From Ruegeria arenilitoris (GTDB taxonomy: Bacteria > Pseudomonadota > Alphaproteobacteria > Rhodobacterales > Rhodobacteraceae): 64,000 bases of DNA. Every line of letters starts with the position of its first letter. Position 1 is the first letter of the stretch. Both the position numbers and the translations under genes were made by a program. This document shows positions 36,454 through 45,096 of the stretch, piece by piece. The notes under the pieces are model-generated. The model had not been told where the DNA came from, ran no database searches, and was given only the letters and a program-made list of their open reading frames with translations. The stretch is taken from assembly GCF_013035425.1 (NCBI RefSeq), contig NZ_WQHX01000007.1, positions 1-64,000 of the forward strand, in the 5' to 3' direction.

Positions 36454-37743
36454 TTAGTTGGCAAATCCCGTTATTCTCGGGATCGTCATTGAGATTGCCG
36501 GAACATAAGTAATCAAAAAGATCACTATGATTTCAACAGCCAGAAACGGCAGAATGGCCTTTGCGATGGTTTCGACTTTTTCGCGCGAAACAGCGGCAGC
36601 GACGAAAAGGACTAAACCCATGGGTGGCGTAGCCAGACCGACGGTCAAGTTAACGCTCATGATAATGGCAAAGTGGATAGGGTCTACACCGAGACTGGTA
36701 AAAATTGGTGCCAAGATCGGGCCGAGAATAATGATCGCTGGACCAGCGTCCAAAAACATACCCACGATGAACAACAATAGGTTGATCAGGAACAGCAGAA
36801 TAAGCGGGTTTTCCGACAGGCTGAGGATAAGCTGGGCCAATTGTTCTGGTGCATGGCTTAGGCTCACTACGGTTTTGAAAGCCATCGCCGCACCAACAAG
36901 CAACAATACAACAGCGGAAGTCAGACCCGCATTGCTAAGGATTTCGGGGACTTCTTTGAGCGTCAGGGTACGTAAAACGAAAAAACCGATCAAAAATGCA
37001 TAACCAACGGCAACAGCGGCGGCCTCCGTCGGGGTAAATATGCCGCCCAAGATACCGCCAAGAATGATTACTGGAGTCAACAAAGGGAAAAACGCTTTAA
37101 GGCTTGCCTGACGACGCTCGCCCCATGTGTATTTGCGGCTTGCAACTGGGAAGTCATAACGGTCGGCCATTACCTTGATCATCAGCATCAAACCGACACC
37201 CACCATTACGCCAGGTACGATTCCTGCTAAGAAAAGGGCGGCAACACTTTCGCCCATGACATACGCGTAGATGATCATGATGCCCGAAGGCGGAATAATC
37301 GGTCCGATTACTGAGCTGGCCGCTGTAATTGCAGCAGCAAAACGGCGGGTATACCCCTGTTTTTCCATAGCGGGAATCAGCATTGATCCCAGCGCCGAGG
37401 TATCTGCGACGGCCGACCCAGAAAGGCCTGCAAAAAGAATGGAACTGAGAACGTTTACATGCGCCAGTCCACCACGTAGATGCCCCATCAGTGCTTGACT
37501 GAATTCAACGAGGCGTATGGTGATCCCACCTCGATTCATAAGCTCTCCGGCGAGCATAAAGAAAGGGATCGCCATAAGGGGAAAGCTGTCCATACCGTTG
37601 TAAACATTCCGATACAGCAGCGTGATGTCGTTGGTTTGGCCGTTTAACCACAACAAAATTCCCGGCGCAGCCAGAAGGGCAAAAAAGACCGGCAGACCGA
37701 TCATCAAAAAGACCAAGAATGTCGGAAGGAACAAGATAAGCAT
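36454..37743 (-). CDS. TRAP transporter large permease (DctM)
   Basis: 429 residues of membrane helices with typical DctM signatures: MDSFPLMAIPFFMLAGELMNRGG, SGSAVADTSALGSMLIP, and PPSGIMIIYAYVMGES. It is the sodium-coupled carrier of the TRAP system, working with DctQ immediately upstream and DctP 24 bases downstream. The gene follows DctQ without a gap (stop at 37744 next to start at 37743). Confidence 0.93.
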   Translation of the reverse strand: MLILFLPTFLVFLMIGLPVFFALLAAPGILLWLNGQTNDITLLYRNVYNGMDSFPLMAIPFFMLAGELMNRGGITIRLVEFSQALMGHLRGGLAHVNVLSSILFAGLSGSAVADTSALGSMLIPAMEKQGYTRRFAAAITAASSVIGPIIPPSGIMIIYAYVMGESVAALFLAGIVPGVMVGVGLMLMIKVMADRYDFPVASRKYTWGERRQASLKAFFPLLTPVIILGGILGGIFTPTEAAAVAVGYAFLIGFFVLRTLTLKEVPEILSNAGLTSAVVLLLVGAAMAFKTVVSLSHAPEQLAQLILSLSENPLILLFLINLLLFIVGMFLDAGPAIIILGPILAPIFTSLGVDPIHFAIIMSVNLTVGLATPPMGLVLFVAAAVSREKVETIAKAILPFLAVEIIVIFLITYVPAISMTIPRITGFAN

Positions 37744-38331
37744 TTATTCAGCTCCTGCTGGGGCGTCGGCGATTTCAGGCAGCATGTCACCGCCGCCCAA
37801 CAGTGTGATTACCGCCCGCAGGATAAGTTCAATGTTGACTGCGATCAGAAGGATAACACCAACCAACAGTGAGGCCATCATCCAGCTGCGTGGAATTCGG
37901 TACCATTCGTCAAATCCAATTGACGTCGGAAGATACAGTGCTGCGGTCGCGAATTTGCCACCAAAACCGGTGACTTCGGACCATCCTATATTTACGGCAA
38001 CCAGCAAGACTGCCAGGGAAACGACAAGCAAGAAGATGTTCAGCAATTGTCCGAAAACTCGAGGCAGCATTTGCGGAACCATGTCGATCGCTACAAATCC
38101 GCCACGACGGAACGCAGTTGGCGCCATCAGACCAGTCATCCACAGCATGCAAAATCGCGCAGCTTCATCCGGCCAGGGCAGGGCATTACCCAGAACGTAT
38201 CGAAAAAACACCTGAATCAGAATTGCTATGACCATAACGGCCATCGCAACGACCCCAACCGCACGGCCCAGTCGCAGCGCGGTTTCATTTACATACGCGA
38301 TCGGTGCAAGGACCGATGTTAATCCGCTCAT
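37744..38331 (-). CDS. TRAP transporter small permease (DctQ)
   Basis: 195 residues with four membrane spans. The DctQ pattern VFFRYVLGNALPWPDEAARFCMLWMTGLM is present, including the invariant W..E. It bridges DctP and DctM. The gene sits between the flavin reductase (43-base gap) and dctM, so transporter and enzymes form one minus-strand operon. Confidence 0.92.
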   Translation of the reverse strand: MSGLTSVLAPIAYVNETALRLGRAVGVVAMAVMVIAILIQVFFRYVLGNALPWPDEAARFCMLWMTGLMAPTAFRRGGFVAIDMVPQMLPRVFGQLLNIFLLVVSLAVLLVAVNIGWSEVTGFGGKFATAALYLPTSIGFDEWYRIPRSWMMASLLVGVILLIAVNIELILRAVITLLGGGDMLPEIADAPAGAE

Positions 38332-38374
38332 GCGGATCCTCCCTTATTTGGTCACAGGTTAAACCCCGCAACAC

Positions 38375-38902
38375 TTACCGCGCTTTTTGGTGCGCGAATT
38401 GGCCGAGTTTCCCGGCGTAGAAGGTCAGGGCGTCTCCGTCTGCCATGCTGGCCCTAAGAACCTTTCCTATTACAATAACGTGGTCACCCGCGTCGTGATA
38501 CGCATGCCGTTCGCATTCGAATCTTGCCAGACAACCTGTCAGTATTGGCGTGCCATTTTCACAGCGATTGTGTTCAATCGCCTTCAATGCAAACGCATCT
38601 TTAGAGCAGCCATAGCATAGCTCTGCCTGTTTCGACGATAAAACGTGAACGCTGAAGTGTTTCGCCTCACGAAAATACCGAAACCTTTTTGAGTTTCGGT
38701 CTCCCGCCCACATGATTAAAGCCGGATCCAATGATAATGAAGAAAAGCTGTTGGCCGTAATGCAAATAGGGCCGTCACCACTGTCGCAGGTGACGACTGT
38801 CACTCCGGTTGCAAATCGGCCGAATGCGTCTCTCAGAGTTCGGGTGTCGTCCTTCCGGGGAACAAAAGTGTGCGCCATGTTCGGGGTGATTGCGTTCATC
38901 AT
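38375..38902 (-). CDS. Flavin reductase, SmoA-like candidate
   Basis: 175 residues of the flavin reductase-like split-barrel family: DAFGRFATGVTVVTC, ANSFSSLSLDPALIMW, and GDHVIVIGKVL near the C-terminus. It supplies reduced FMN to a partner monooxygenase. The start overlaps the aldo/keto reductase stop by four bases, and the flavin-dependent monooxygenase is two genes upstream, so the reductase-oxygenase pairing is clear. In the sulfoquinovose monooxygenase pathway this role is SmoA. The alternative is a reductase for another desulfonating monooxygenase (SsuE/HpaC class). Confidence 0.82.
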   Translation of the reverse strand: MMNAITPNMAHTFVPRKDDTRTLRDAFGRFATGVTVVTCDSGDGPICITANSFSSLSLDPALIMWAGDRNSKRFRYFREAKHFSVHVLSSKQAELCYGCSKDAFALKAIEHNRCENGTPILTGCLARFECERHAYHDAGDHVIVIGKVLRASMADGDALTFYAGKLGQFAHQKAR

Positions 38903-39789
38903 GGTACCTCATGGCCCAGCGCCGCCTCATACAGGCGGAACCAGGTTTCCCGATCCAGATCGACCTTAAGCGCGTCAGATATGCGCTTTATCCGATCTAG
39001 ATTGTTGGTGCCGAGAACCGGCAGTATCTTTGCAGGATGGGCAAGCAAAAACGCAACCGCTACAGCAGCGCGGTCTACGTCGAACTCTTTCGCAATCTCG
39101 TCGGCAACGACCCCGACCGGCGGGTTGCCGGACATTAGCATGCCTCCACCCAGCGGCGACCAAGCCATGACAGGATGGCTATTTTGTTGATGAAATGCCA
39201 AATCCCCATTGGTGAACGGAGCGATTTCGCCCAAAGAAATCTCGATCTGGTTTGTGACCAGTTGCGATTTCATTGCGGATTGCAATAGGTTCCAATCCCA
39301 AGGCCGAAAATTCGACACACCAACTGCGCCGACTTTGCCACTGTTCACAACTTCGTCCAAAGCCGCCCCGGTTTCGTTGTGGTCCATAAAGGGGTCGGGG
39401 CGATGAATCAAAAGAAGATCGATATGGTCGGTGGCCATTTCCGAAAGAGAAGTATCCACCGACTTCAGAATATGCTGCCTTGACGTGTCATAGTATTTGA
39501 CTTTGACATCTGAATACCGCCCGCACGGAGCAACGATATCGCACTTGGTCACAATCTCCATTTGCTGACGTACGCGAGGGTTGGCGCGTAAAGCGTTCCC
39601 CAAAACGGCCTCGGCACCATAATCGCCATAAATATCCGCTTGGTCGAAAGTCGTGATGCCTTGATCCAGACAGGACTGAATCTTGGCTTCGACGTGAGAG
39701 GCAGAGGTGTCATTATCATCACCCAGCCGCCACATGCCGTAGACAAGACGGCTCATCTCAAGCGTTTCGGATAATTTAACGCGTTGCAT
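38899..39789 (-). CDS. Aldo/keto reductase, SmoB-like candidate
   Basis: 296 residues. AKR signatures: MSRLVYGMWRLGDD, TFDQADIYGDYGAEAVLG (catalytic Asp/Tyr pair), VDTSLSEMATDHIDLLLIHRPDP, VGAVGVSNFRPWD, and MAWSPLGGG. It resembles the YdhF subgroup. Position between flavin reductase and monooxygenase, with overlaps on both sides, points to a reductase acting on the aldehyde the oxygenase makes. In the SMO pathway SmoB reduces 6-oxo-glucose to glucose with NADPH. That role here is inferred from gene order and family, not from substrate residues. Confidence 0.82.
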   Translation of the reverse strand: MQRVKLSETLEMSRLVYGMWRLGDDNDTSASHVEAKIQSCLDQGITTFDQADIYGDYGAEAVLGNALRANPRVRQQMEIVTKCDIVAPCGRYSDVKVKYYDTSRQHILKSVDTSLSEMATDHIDLLLIHRPDPFMDHNETGAALDEVVNSGKVGAVGVSNFRPWDWNLLQSAMKSQLVTNQIEISLGEIAPFTNGDLAFHQQNSHPVMAWSPLGGGMLMSGNPPVGVVADEIAKEFDVDRAAVAVAFLLAHPAKILPVLGTNNLDRIKRISDALKVDLDRETWFRLYEAALGHEVP

Positions 39790-40943
39790 TAGCGACGGAC
39801 TCCATTGCCTAACGGGGTAGCAGGGGTTTCAGTAGGAACTCTTCCATAAGCTTCTGGAAGAGAGCAGGTTTTGAGGTTTGGCATAACGCGGGTGCCAAAA
39901 TGCCGCGCCTCATCCAAATGAGGATACCCCGAAAAGATAAAGGCGCGGATCCCCATCTTTTGGTATTCCTCGATCTTTGTCATCACCTGATCGGCGGATC
40001 CTACCAGAGCAGCACCGCAGCCTGAGCGTGCCCGGCCAACGCCGGTCCACAGGCCAGGTTCAATATAGCCATATTGGTCCGCCAGATCACGGTTTTTGGA
40101 TTGATGTGAGACGCCCAGCGAAGTCGCATCCAATGCTCGTTCACGAATGGCGCGGCCATATTCGTCGTCAAGTTTCGACACGATAAATTCGGCGTATTCC
40201 TGCGCCTCGGCCTCGGTATCGCGAACAATCATGTGAACACGCAGGCCGTAATCCAGTGTGCGACCGCACTCATCGGCCACGGCATGAACCGCTTTCATGC
40301 GCTCAGCCAATTGATCCTTGGTTTCTGGCCACATCAGGTACACATCGCAATGTTCACCGCACAACTGCAAAGCAGGAGGCGAATAGCCGCCAAAGTACAG
40401 CAGTGGCCCACCGATTTGGTAGGGGCGTGCTGGATCAGTGGTCAGTCCGGAAAAATTGTAAACCTCGCCTTGATGATTGATCTCGTCTCGCGTCCAGGCC
40501 TGCTTAAGTATTTCGACTACCTCGCGTGACCGCTGATAGCGATAAGAGCTTTCAGCTTTTTCGCCCGGAAAGTCAGAGGAGATAATGTTGACGGTCAATC
40601 GTCCTTTGAGCATGTGATCAAGTGTTGCAACCGTTCGCGCAAGCATTATCGGCTGCATCTCACCACAACGTACAGCCGCTAAAAGGTTGATCCGATCAGT
40701 TATGGGCGCGCAGCCCGCAACAAAACTCAACGTGTCTTGGCCGACTTGATAGGATGACGGGCACAGAATATTTCGGAAGCCTTGAGCTTCAGCCTCTTTC
40801 ACAATGCTCGAGCAATGTTCCCAACTTGACCGCAAATTACCGTCGGGTACGCCGAGAAATTGATAGTCATCTGAACATAGCGCAGCAAACCATGATACCT
40901 CAGCCGCATCCAGATCAGGGGATGTGATTGGGACGATTGTCAT
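39789..40943 (-). CDS. LLM-class flavin-dependent monooxygenase (sulfoquinovose monooxygenase-like, SmoC candidate)
   Basis: 384 residues of the luciferase-like/alkanesulfonate monooxygenase (SsuD) family: RTVATLDHMLKGRLTVNIISSDFPGE, YRYQRSREVVEILKQAW, LYFGGYSPPALQLCGEHCDVY, and GLRVHMIVRDTEAEA. SsuD-type enzymes cleave C-S bonds of sulfonates with FMNH2 and oxygen, giving an aldehyde and sulfite. Together with the flavin reductase and AKR downstream this is the SmoC-SmoB-SmoA trio of oxidative sulfoquinovose desulfurisation. It shares one base with the AKR gene. The substrate remains to be shown; another C6 or C2-C3 sulfonate, or a sulfone, is possible. Confidence 0.75.
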   Translation of the reverse strand: MTIVPITSPDLDAAEVSWFAALCSDDYQFLGVPDGNLRSSWEHCSSIVKEAEAQGFRNILCPSSYQVGQDTLSFVAGCAPITDRINLLAAVRCGEMQPIMLARTVATLDHMLKGRLTVNIISSDFPGEKAESSYRYQRSREVVEILKQAWTRDEINHQGEVYNFSGLTTDPARPYQIGGPLLYFGGYSPPALQLCGEHCDVYLMWPETKDQLAERMKAVHAVADECGRTLDYGLRVHMIVRDTEAEAQEYAEFIVSKLDDEYGRAIRERALDATSLGVSHQSKNRDLADQYGYIEPGLWTGVGRARSGCGAALVGSADQVMTKIEEYQKMGIRAFIFSGYPHLDEARHFGTRVMPNLKTCSLPEAYGRVPTETPATPLGNGVRR

Positions 40944-40994
40944 TTGGTTGGGCTCCGAGATGTTTTTTGCATTTACTCTTGCGTAGCAATCACT

Positions 40995-41008
40995 TTGATG
41001 TAGATCAA
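40995..41008. promoter_or_regulatory. TTGAT-N4-ATCAA palindrome between divergent operons
   Basis: TTGAT (40995-40999), GTAG, ATCAA (41004-41008) is a perfect match to the FNR/FnrL consensus. A further TATCAA lies at 41014-41019. It is 52 bases before the monooxygenase start and about 42 before the GTG chosen for the GntR gene, so it can control either. It might instead be part of the GntR protein's own operator. Only one copy of the full palindrome was noticed. Confidence 0.5.
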
Positions 41009-41049
41009 TAGTGTATCAATTTTTCCTGCGACCGAGTGAAGCGCCCCTC

Positions 41050-41760
41050 GTGACACAAGCTGACAGAAATCCGAATGCCCTTCCGATTTATATCCAGATC
41101 GCAGAACTGCTGATCAGGGATATAACTGCTGGGCGTTTGATAAAAGGAGAGCGTCTACCGCCGGAACGCGATATGGCTGCGGATATGAATGTATCGGTAG
41201 GTACATTGCGAAAATCGCTGGCCGAGCTTGAAAAAAAAGGCATGTTGGAGCGTATTCAGGGCTCCGGAAACTATGTATGCGAGACTGGAACACATAACAG
41301 CGTCTACGCGATGTTCCGCTTGGAGCTGCCCGAGGGCGGAGGGTTGCCAAGTGCCGATATTCTTTCCGTCGATCATCTTGCAAAGCCTACCGATCTAGGA
41401 GATTTCGGGGAATCGGACCGTGGTTCACGAGTACGCAGGATTCGCTATCTCAATGACACAATTATTGCTCTCGAGGAGATCTGGCTGGACGAATCAGTTG
41501 GACTCATTGATGAGCAGCTGCTGTCAGACTCGCTCTACCGTTATTATCAACACCAACTTGGGTTCTGGATTGCCCGGGCTGAGGATCGAGTGACCATTGG
41601 ATCGCTGCCTGATTGGACGCCAGCCGAATTCACAAAGCCTGCTGGACAGATTGTGGGTTACATCGAACGGTTCAGCTGGTCTGAAAAGGCCGAACCTGTC
41701 GAGTTCTCAAAAACTTGGTTTGACCCAGATCGAGCAGCATACGTGCAACGTCTTAAGTAA
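41050..41760 (+). CDS. GntR-family (HutC/UTRA type) regulator
   Basis: The GTG at 41050 begins VTQADRNPNALPIYIQIAE, where GntR homology starts; an upstream GTG at 41011 would place the TTGAT palindrome's second half in the coding region. About 236 residues. The winged helix is GERLPPERDMAADMNVSVGTLRKSLAELEKKGMLER with a GSGNYV wing. The C-terminal UTRA-like domain ends YIERFSWSEKAEPVEFSKTWFDPDRA. It is divergent from the SMO-like operon and precedes the Gfo/Idh/MocA gene by 19 bases, so it probably controls both units. A sugar or sugar-sulfonate effector fits the family and context. Confidence 0.88.
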   Translation: MTQADRNPNALPIYIQIAELLIRDITAGRLIKGERLPPERDMAADMNVSVGTLRKSLAELEKKGMLERIQGSGNYVCETGTHNSVYAMFRLELPEGGGLPSADILSVDHLAKPTDLGDFGESDRGSRVRRIRYLNDTIIALEEIWLDESVGLIDEQLLSDSLYRYYQHQLGFWIARAEDRVTIGSLPDWTPAEFTKPAGQIVGYIERFSWSEKAEPVEFSKTWFDPDRAAYVQRLK

Positions 41761-41779
41761 ATAGAATGAGGGATATCGC

Positions 41780-42880
41780 ATGACCCGGACCATAAATTAC
41801 GGGCTGATCGGATGCGGAATGATGGGGCAAGAGCACCTACACAATATAGCATTGCTTGAGGGTACGCGCGTGTCGGCCATATATGAGCCTGACACAGACA
41901 TGGCTGATATTGCGCGGCGGATTTCGCCGGGCTCAAGGTTGGTGGCATCGATAACCGATTTGTTGTCAGTAGAGGATTTGGATTGCCTTGTGATAGCAAG
42001 CCCAAACCACTTGCACGTTCACCAGATTGTTGAAATCGCCAAAGTCCGCCCTTTACCGTTGCTGGTTGAGAAACCTTTGTTCACAAACCCTGCGGACGCT
42101 GATCGATTGCTGGAGATCGAAAAAACATATCCGCATCCGATTTGGGTAGCGATGGAGTATCGGTACATGCCGCCCATTTCAGCCCTAATCGCCGAAGCCA
42201 AGGATGCTTTGGGCGGGATCAAAATGCTATCGATCCGAGAACACCGCTTTCCGTTTTTGGACAAAATCGCCAACTGGAACCGATTCAACCGCAATACGGG
42301 GGGTACATTTGTCGAAAAATGTTGCCATTTCTTCGACCTCATGCGGCTAATTCTAAATTCTGACCCCGTCAGAATTTATGCCAGCGGAGGGCAGGCAGTT
42401 AATCATTTAGATGAAGAGTATGACGGTGAAACGCCCGATATTTTAGACCACGGTTACGTAATCGTCGATTTTTCCTCGGGTGCCCGCGCTATGCTTGAAT
42501 TATGCATGTTCGCGGAAGGATCTGAATACCAAGAGGAAATCGCCGCTGTAAGCGCCCAAGGAAAGATTGAGGCGTTGGTTCCCGGTCCGGCTAGATTTTG
42601 GCCCGATCATCTTGGTGTGCCGCCAGTTCCAAAACTTGTCGTCAGCCCGCGAAAGCCAAAGGGACCAATTTCCAAGGATATACCTGTGGATCCGCGCCTC
42701 TTGGCTGCGGGGGATCACAATGGCTCAACTTATTTTCAGCATCAGGGCTTTCTTGAGTTGGTGCGCGGGCACCGGACCGTTCCGGACGTTACTTTGAACG
42801 ATGGTATCTGGGCAGTTCAAATGGGAATTGCCGCGCAAGAAGCACTTCAAGAAGGCAAAGCCATACATTTCAATCGTTAA
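41780..42880 (+). CDS. Gfo/Idh/MocA-family NAD-dependent protein (possible GH188-type sulfoquinovosidase)
   Basis: 366 residues, with GAGGGAT before the ATG. The dinucleotide loop is G11-x-G13-x2-G16 (GLIGCGMMG), and EKP (97-99, VEKPLF) is the typical Lys region. NWNRFNRNTGGTFVEKCCHFFDLMRLI is the catalytic-domain block. Family members oxidise sugars or cyclitols, and some act as NAD-dependent glycosidases. NAD-dependent sulfoquinovosidases (GH188) belong to this fold and occur with SMO genes, so cleavage of sulfoquinovosyl glycerol is an attractive role here, where no GH31 sulfoquinovosidase is seen. A sugar dehydrogenase is the plain alternative. Cytoplasmic. Confidence 0.7.
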   Translation: MTRTINYGLIGCGMMGQEHLHNIALLEGTRVSAIYEPDTDMADIARRISPGSRLVASITDLLSVEDLDCLVIASPNHLHVHQIVEIAKVRPLPLLVEKPLFTNPADADRLLEIEKTYPHPIWVAMEYRYMPPISALIAEAKDALGGIKMLSIREHRFPFLDKIANWNRFNRNTGGTFVEKCCHFFDLMRLILNSDPVRIYASGGQAVNHLDEEYDGETPDILDHGYVIVDFSSGARAMLELCMFAEGSEYQEEIAAVSAQGKIEALVPGPARFWPDHLGVPPVPKLVVSPRKPKGPISKDIPVDPRLLAAGDHNGSTYFQHQGFLELVRGHRTVPDVTLNDGIWAVQMGIAAQEALQEGKAIHFNR

Positions 42881-43052
42881 GAGCTTCTGACGTGTTTTAG
42901 AACGGTCGACAAGGGTAAATTCGTTCAGTGTTTCGACGCTTGTCTGCGGTCGCCTGCAACAGCAAAGGCCTAGTGTTCGTAAAACCGTTAACAAAACTGT
43001 CAAGTTGATATAACCTCAAGTTGTTATTGAAACTTGTGAACCGGTTAGCGTT

Positions 43053-43421
43053 GTGAGTCAGTCGATCTATGAAAAATACGGCGGGTTCAAAGCCATAAGC
43101 CGTATAGTGATAACTTTCTACGAAATGGCCCTGGACTCGGAAGAGATCGGGTTTCATTTCGAAAATATTGATTTGCCAAGACTAATCGACCACCAAACGA
43201 AGTTTGTTTCTTCGCTGGTAGGAGGGCCAGCGTCGTTCAGCGATGACCGGATCGAGGCGGTACACCGACATCTCAATATCTCGCACGCGCATTTCGACGA
43301 AATGTCTGCGTTGTTCAGAGAAGCCCTAGAAATGCATGGTATGGCCGAAGAGGATGTTAATCTTGCAATAGACGCAATTGAGGAAAAACGCTCCATCATC
43401 GTTACGCGGAACGCCGCATGA
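43053..43421 (+). CDS. Truncated haemoglobin (group I-like)
   Basis: 122 residues from GTG 43053. SIYEKYGGFKAISRIVITFYEM is the globin start, and the proximal histidine is His71 in VHRHLNISHAHFDE, the family's H..L.I...HF pattern. HQTKFVSSLVGGPASF is the E-helix region. It binds oxygen, nitric oxide or carbon monoxide in the cytoplasm. The stop overlaps the start of the cyclase gene (ATGA), so the two proteins are made together; a haem sensor for the cyclase is inferred. The ribosome site is weak. Confidence 0.85.
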   Translation: MSQSIYEKYGGFKAISRIVITFYEMALDSEEIGFHFENIDLPRLIDHQTKFVSSLVGGPASFSDDRIEAVHRHLNISHAHFDEMSALFREALEMHGMAEEDVNLAIDAIEEKRSIIVTRNAA

Positions 43422-44476
43422 GTATTCTTGCCATAAATGAGCAGTTGCTGCGAGCTATTGGAGTGGGCGTCGCTGTTGTTCGCGCCTCGGACCTAAGTTT
43501 TGTTTTTCACAATGGCCCCTTTGCAGAGTGGTTCGGCTCGCCGGAACCAGGCCAGTCTCTGCTGGACGTGCTACCGGGTCTTGACCCCAAGGAATTGGAC
43601 GACGTCAAACAATCTGGGCTTCGTTACTCTGTCGAGTTGCAGATCAAACCGCGACGCCGAACGTTGATTTTTGCAACCGCGGTCTCATTGGCAAACGGTC
43701 TGGAAGAACAAGTGCTTGTCGTAGAATGTCAAAATATCACGAGGATACGTGAGTTGGAGAGCATGATTGACAGCTATTCAACTATGGTCGAGCGCAATAC
43801 TCGTGAACTGGAGCGTGAAAAGGAAAGGGTTGAGCGCCTTCTGCTGAATTTGATGCCCCGCGCCGTTTACGAAGAGTTCAAGACATTTGGCGTAGTTACG
43901 CCACAATTGTTCGATCAGGTTTCGGTCGTAATGCTGGACTTCGTTGGGTTCACGGATTTTGCTGCAAAAACCGATCCCACAGTCACGCTAAGCGAATTGA
44001 ACGATATATTCACTGCATTCGACCGTATCGTTGAGCAGTTCGGTTGCGAAAGGATCAAGACCATCGGCGACGCCTATCTGGCAGTGTCGGGAATGCCTGA
44101 TGAAACACCAGATCACGCCACGGCAGTCGCCCACTGTGCGGTCAGATTTCTGCGGTACTTAGAACGGCGAAATGAAAGCCATCCGCACAAGTGGCAGGCC
44201 CGTATCGGGTTGGGTATGGGCGCCGCCGTAGGCTCGGTCGTAGGAATTCAGAAATACGTTTATGACGTTTTTGGCCCTGCAGTGAACATAGCTTCCAGAT
44301 TGCAAGTATTCGCAAACCCGATGAACATCGTTGCGCCCGCAGAAATGAAATACGCATTGATTGATGAGTTTCAAATAACAGATCTGGGCCCTGTAAATAT
44401 AAAAGGTATGGGGCAGATGGATTTGATTAATGTCACGTCTCGTCTATCAACACCAAAACCCAGCCGGGCATTCTGA
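43418..44476 (+). CDS. PAS-domain class III adenylyl cyclase
   Basis: 352 residues. Residues 1-110 are a PAS-like sensor, 112-145 a coiled coil (VERNTRELEREKERVERLL), and 150-345 the cyclase. Metal Asp174 (MLDFVGFTDF) and Asp218, adenine-selecting Lys214 and Asp283, and Asn290/Arg294 (VNIASRLQ) are all present, so ATP is the likely substrate. The PAS part lies directly after a co-translated truncated globin, which suggests gas-controlled cAMP production. The gene ends five bases before the convergent TetR gene. Confidence 0.88.
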   Translation: MSILAINEQLLRAIGVGVAVVRASDLSFVFHNGPFAEWFGSPEPGQSLLDVLPGLDPKELDDVKQSGLRYSVELQIKPRRRTLIFATAVSLANGLEEQVLVVECQNITRIRELESMIDSYSTMVERNTRELEREKERVERLLLNLMPRAVYEEFKTFGVVTPQLFDQVSVVMLDFVGFTDFAAKTDPTVTLSELNDIFTAFDRIVEQFGCERIKTIGDAYLAVSGMPDETPDHATAVAHCAVRFLRYLERRNESHPHKWQARIGLGMGAAVGSVVGIQKYVYDVFGPAVNIASRLQVFANPMNIVAPAEMKYALIDEFQITDLGPVNIKGMGQMDLINVTSRLSTPKPSRAF

Positions 44477-44481
44477 GATTT

Positions 44482-45096
44482 TTAGTCATCAGGGGCGACC
44501 AGACCCAATCCCCGAAGATAAATACCAATTCCAGATTCCAGCAAATCTTCTGGGGGAAAGGGCGATGTTGCTCCTGTATTTCGGGCGTAAAGTTCAACCA
44601 CTCCGTGGCTCATCGCCCAAATGTGTGCGCTAAACATAGAGGCGGGGGGGCGCTTTTCCGGCGGGATATGCTGCGATAGATTCTCGGCGGCTTTTTCTAA
44701 TACGCTCTTTGCTCGGTTGGCGGCCAAAGCCAATTCCGGCGTACGGTTCAGTGATATGCCGCTTTCGAACATCGCGATATAGTGTCCTGGATGCTTTCGA
44801 GCGAACGCTAGATAGGCGCGTCCGGTTGCCTCAAAAGCTGCTAAAGCCGATGGCTGACCCTTGTCATAAGCAAACTGCATAAGGTCCGCGAACATCTCGA
44901 AGCCTTGTCGTGCAGCCTCGGCAATCAAATCTTCTCGCCCGTGGAAATGCCGATAAACCGCAGCAGGGGTCACGCCGGCAGTCTTCGCAGCCTCGGATAA
45001 GGTGAACCCGGTCGGTCCTTTTTCCTCAATCAGAGAGAGAGCAGCCTCGATCAAAGCCTGTTTGAGGTTTCCGTGGTGATAGCCGCGTTTCGTCAT
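44482..45096 (-). CDS. TetR-family regulator with WHG-type C-terminus
   Basis: 204 residues. The helix-turn-helix AAKTAGVTPAAVYRHFHGREDLIAEA is close to the N-terminus, as in TetR. The C-terminal domain (YLAFARKHPGHYIAMFESG, IWAMSHGVVELY) fits the WHG/TetR_C group. No target gene is next to it on the same strand; the 700-base region upstream is open. It may regulate itself or a distant exporter. The ligand is unknown. Confidence 0.85.
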   Translation of the reverse strand: MTKRGYHHGNLKQALIEAALSLIEEKGPTGFTLSEAAKTAGVTPAAVYRHFHGREDLIAEAARQGFEMFADLMQFAYDKGQPSALAAFEATGRAYLAFARKHPGHYIAMFESGISLNRTPELALAANRAKSVLEKAAENLSQHIPPEKRPPASMFSAHIWAMSHGVVELYARNTGATSPFPPEDLLESGIGIYLRGLGLVAPDD

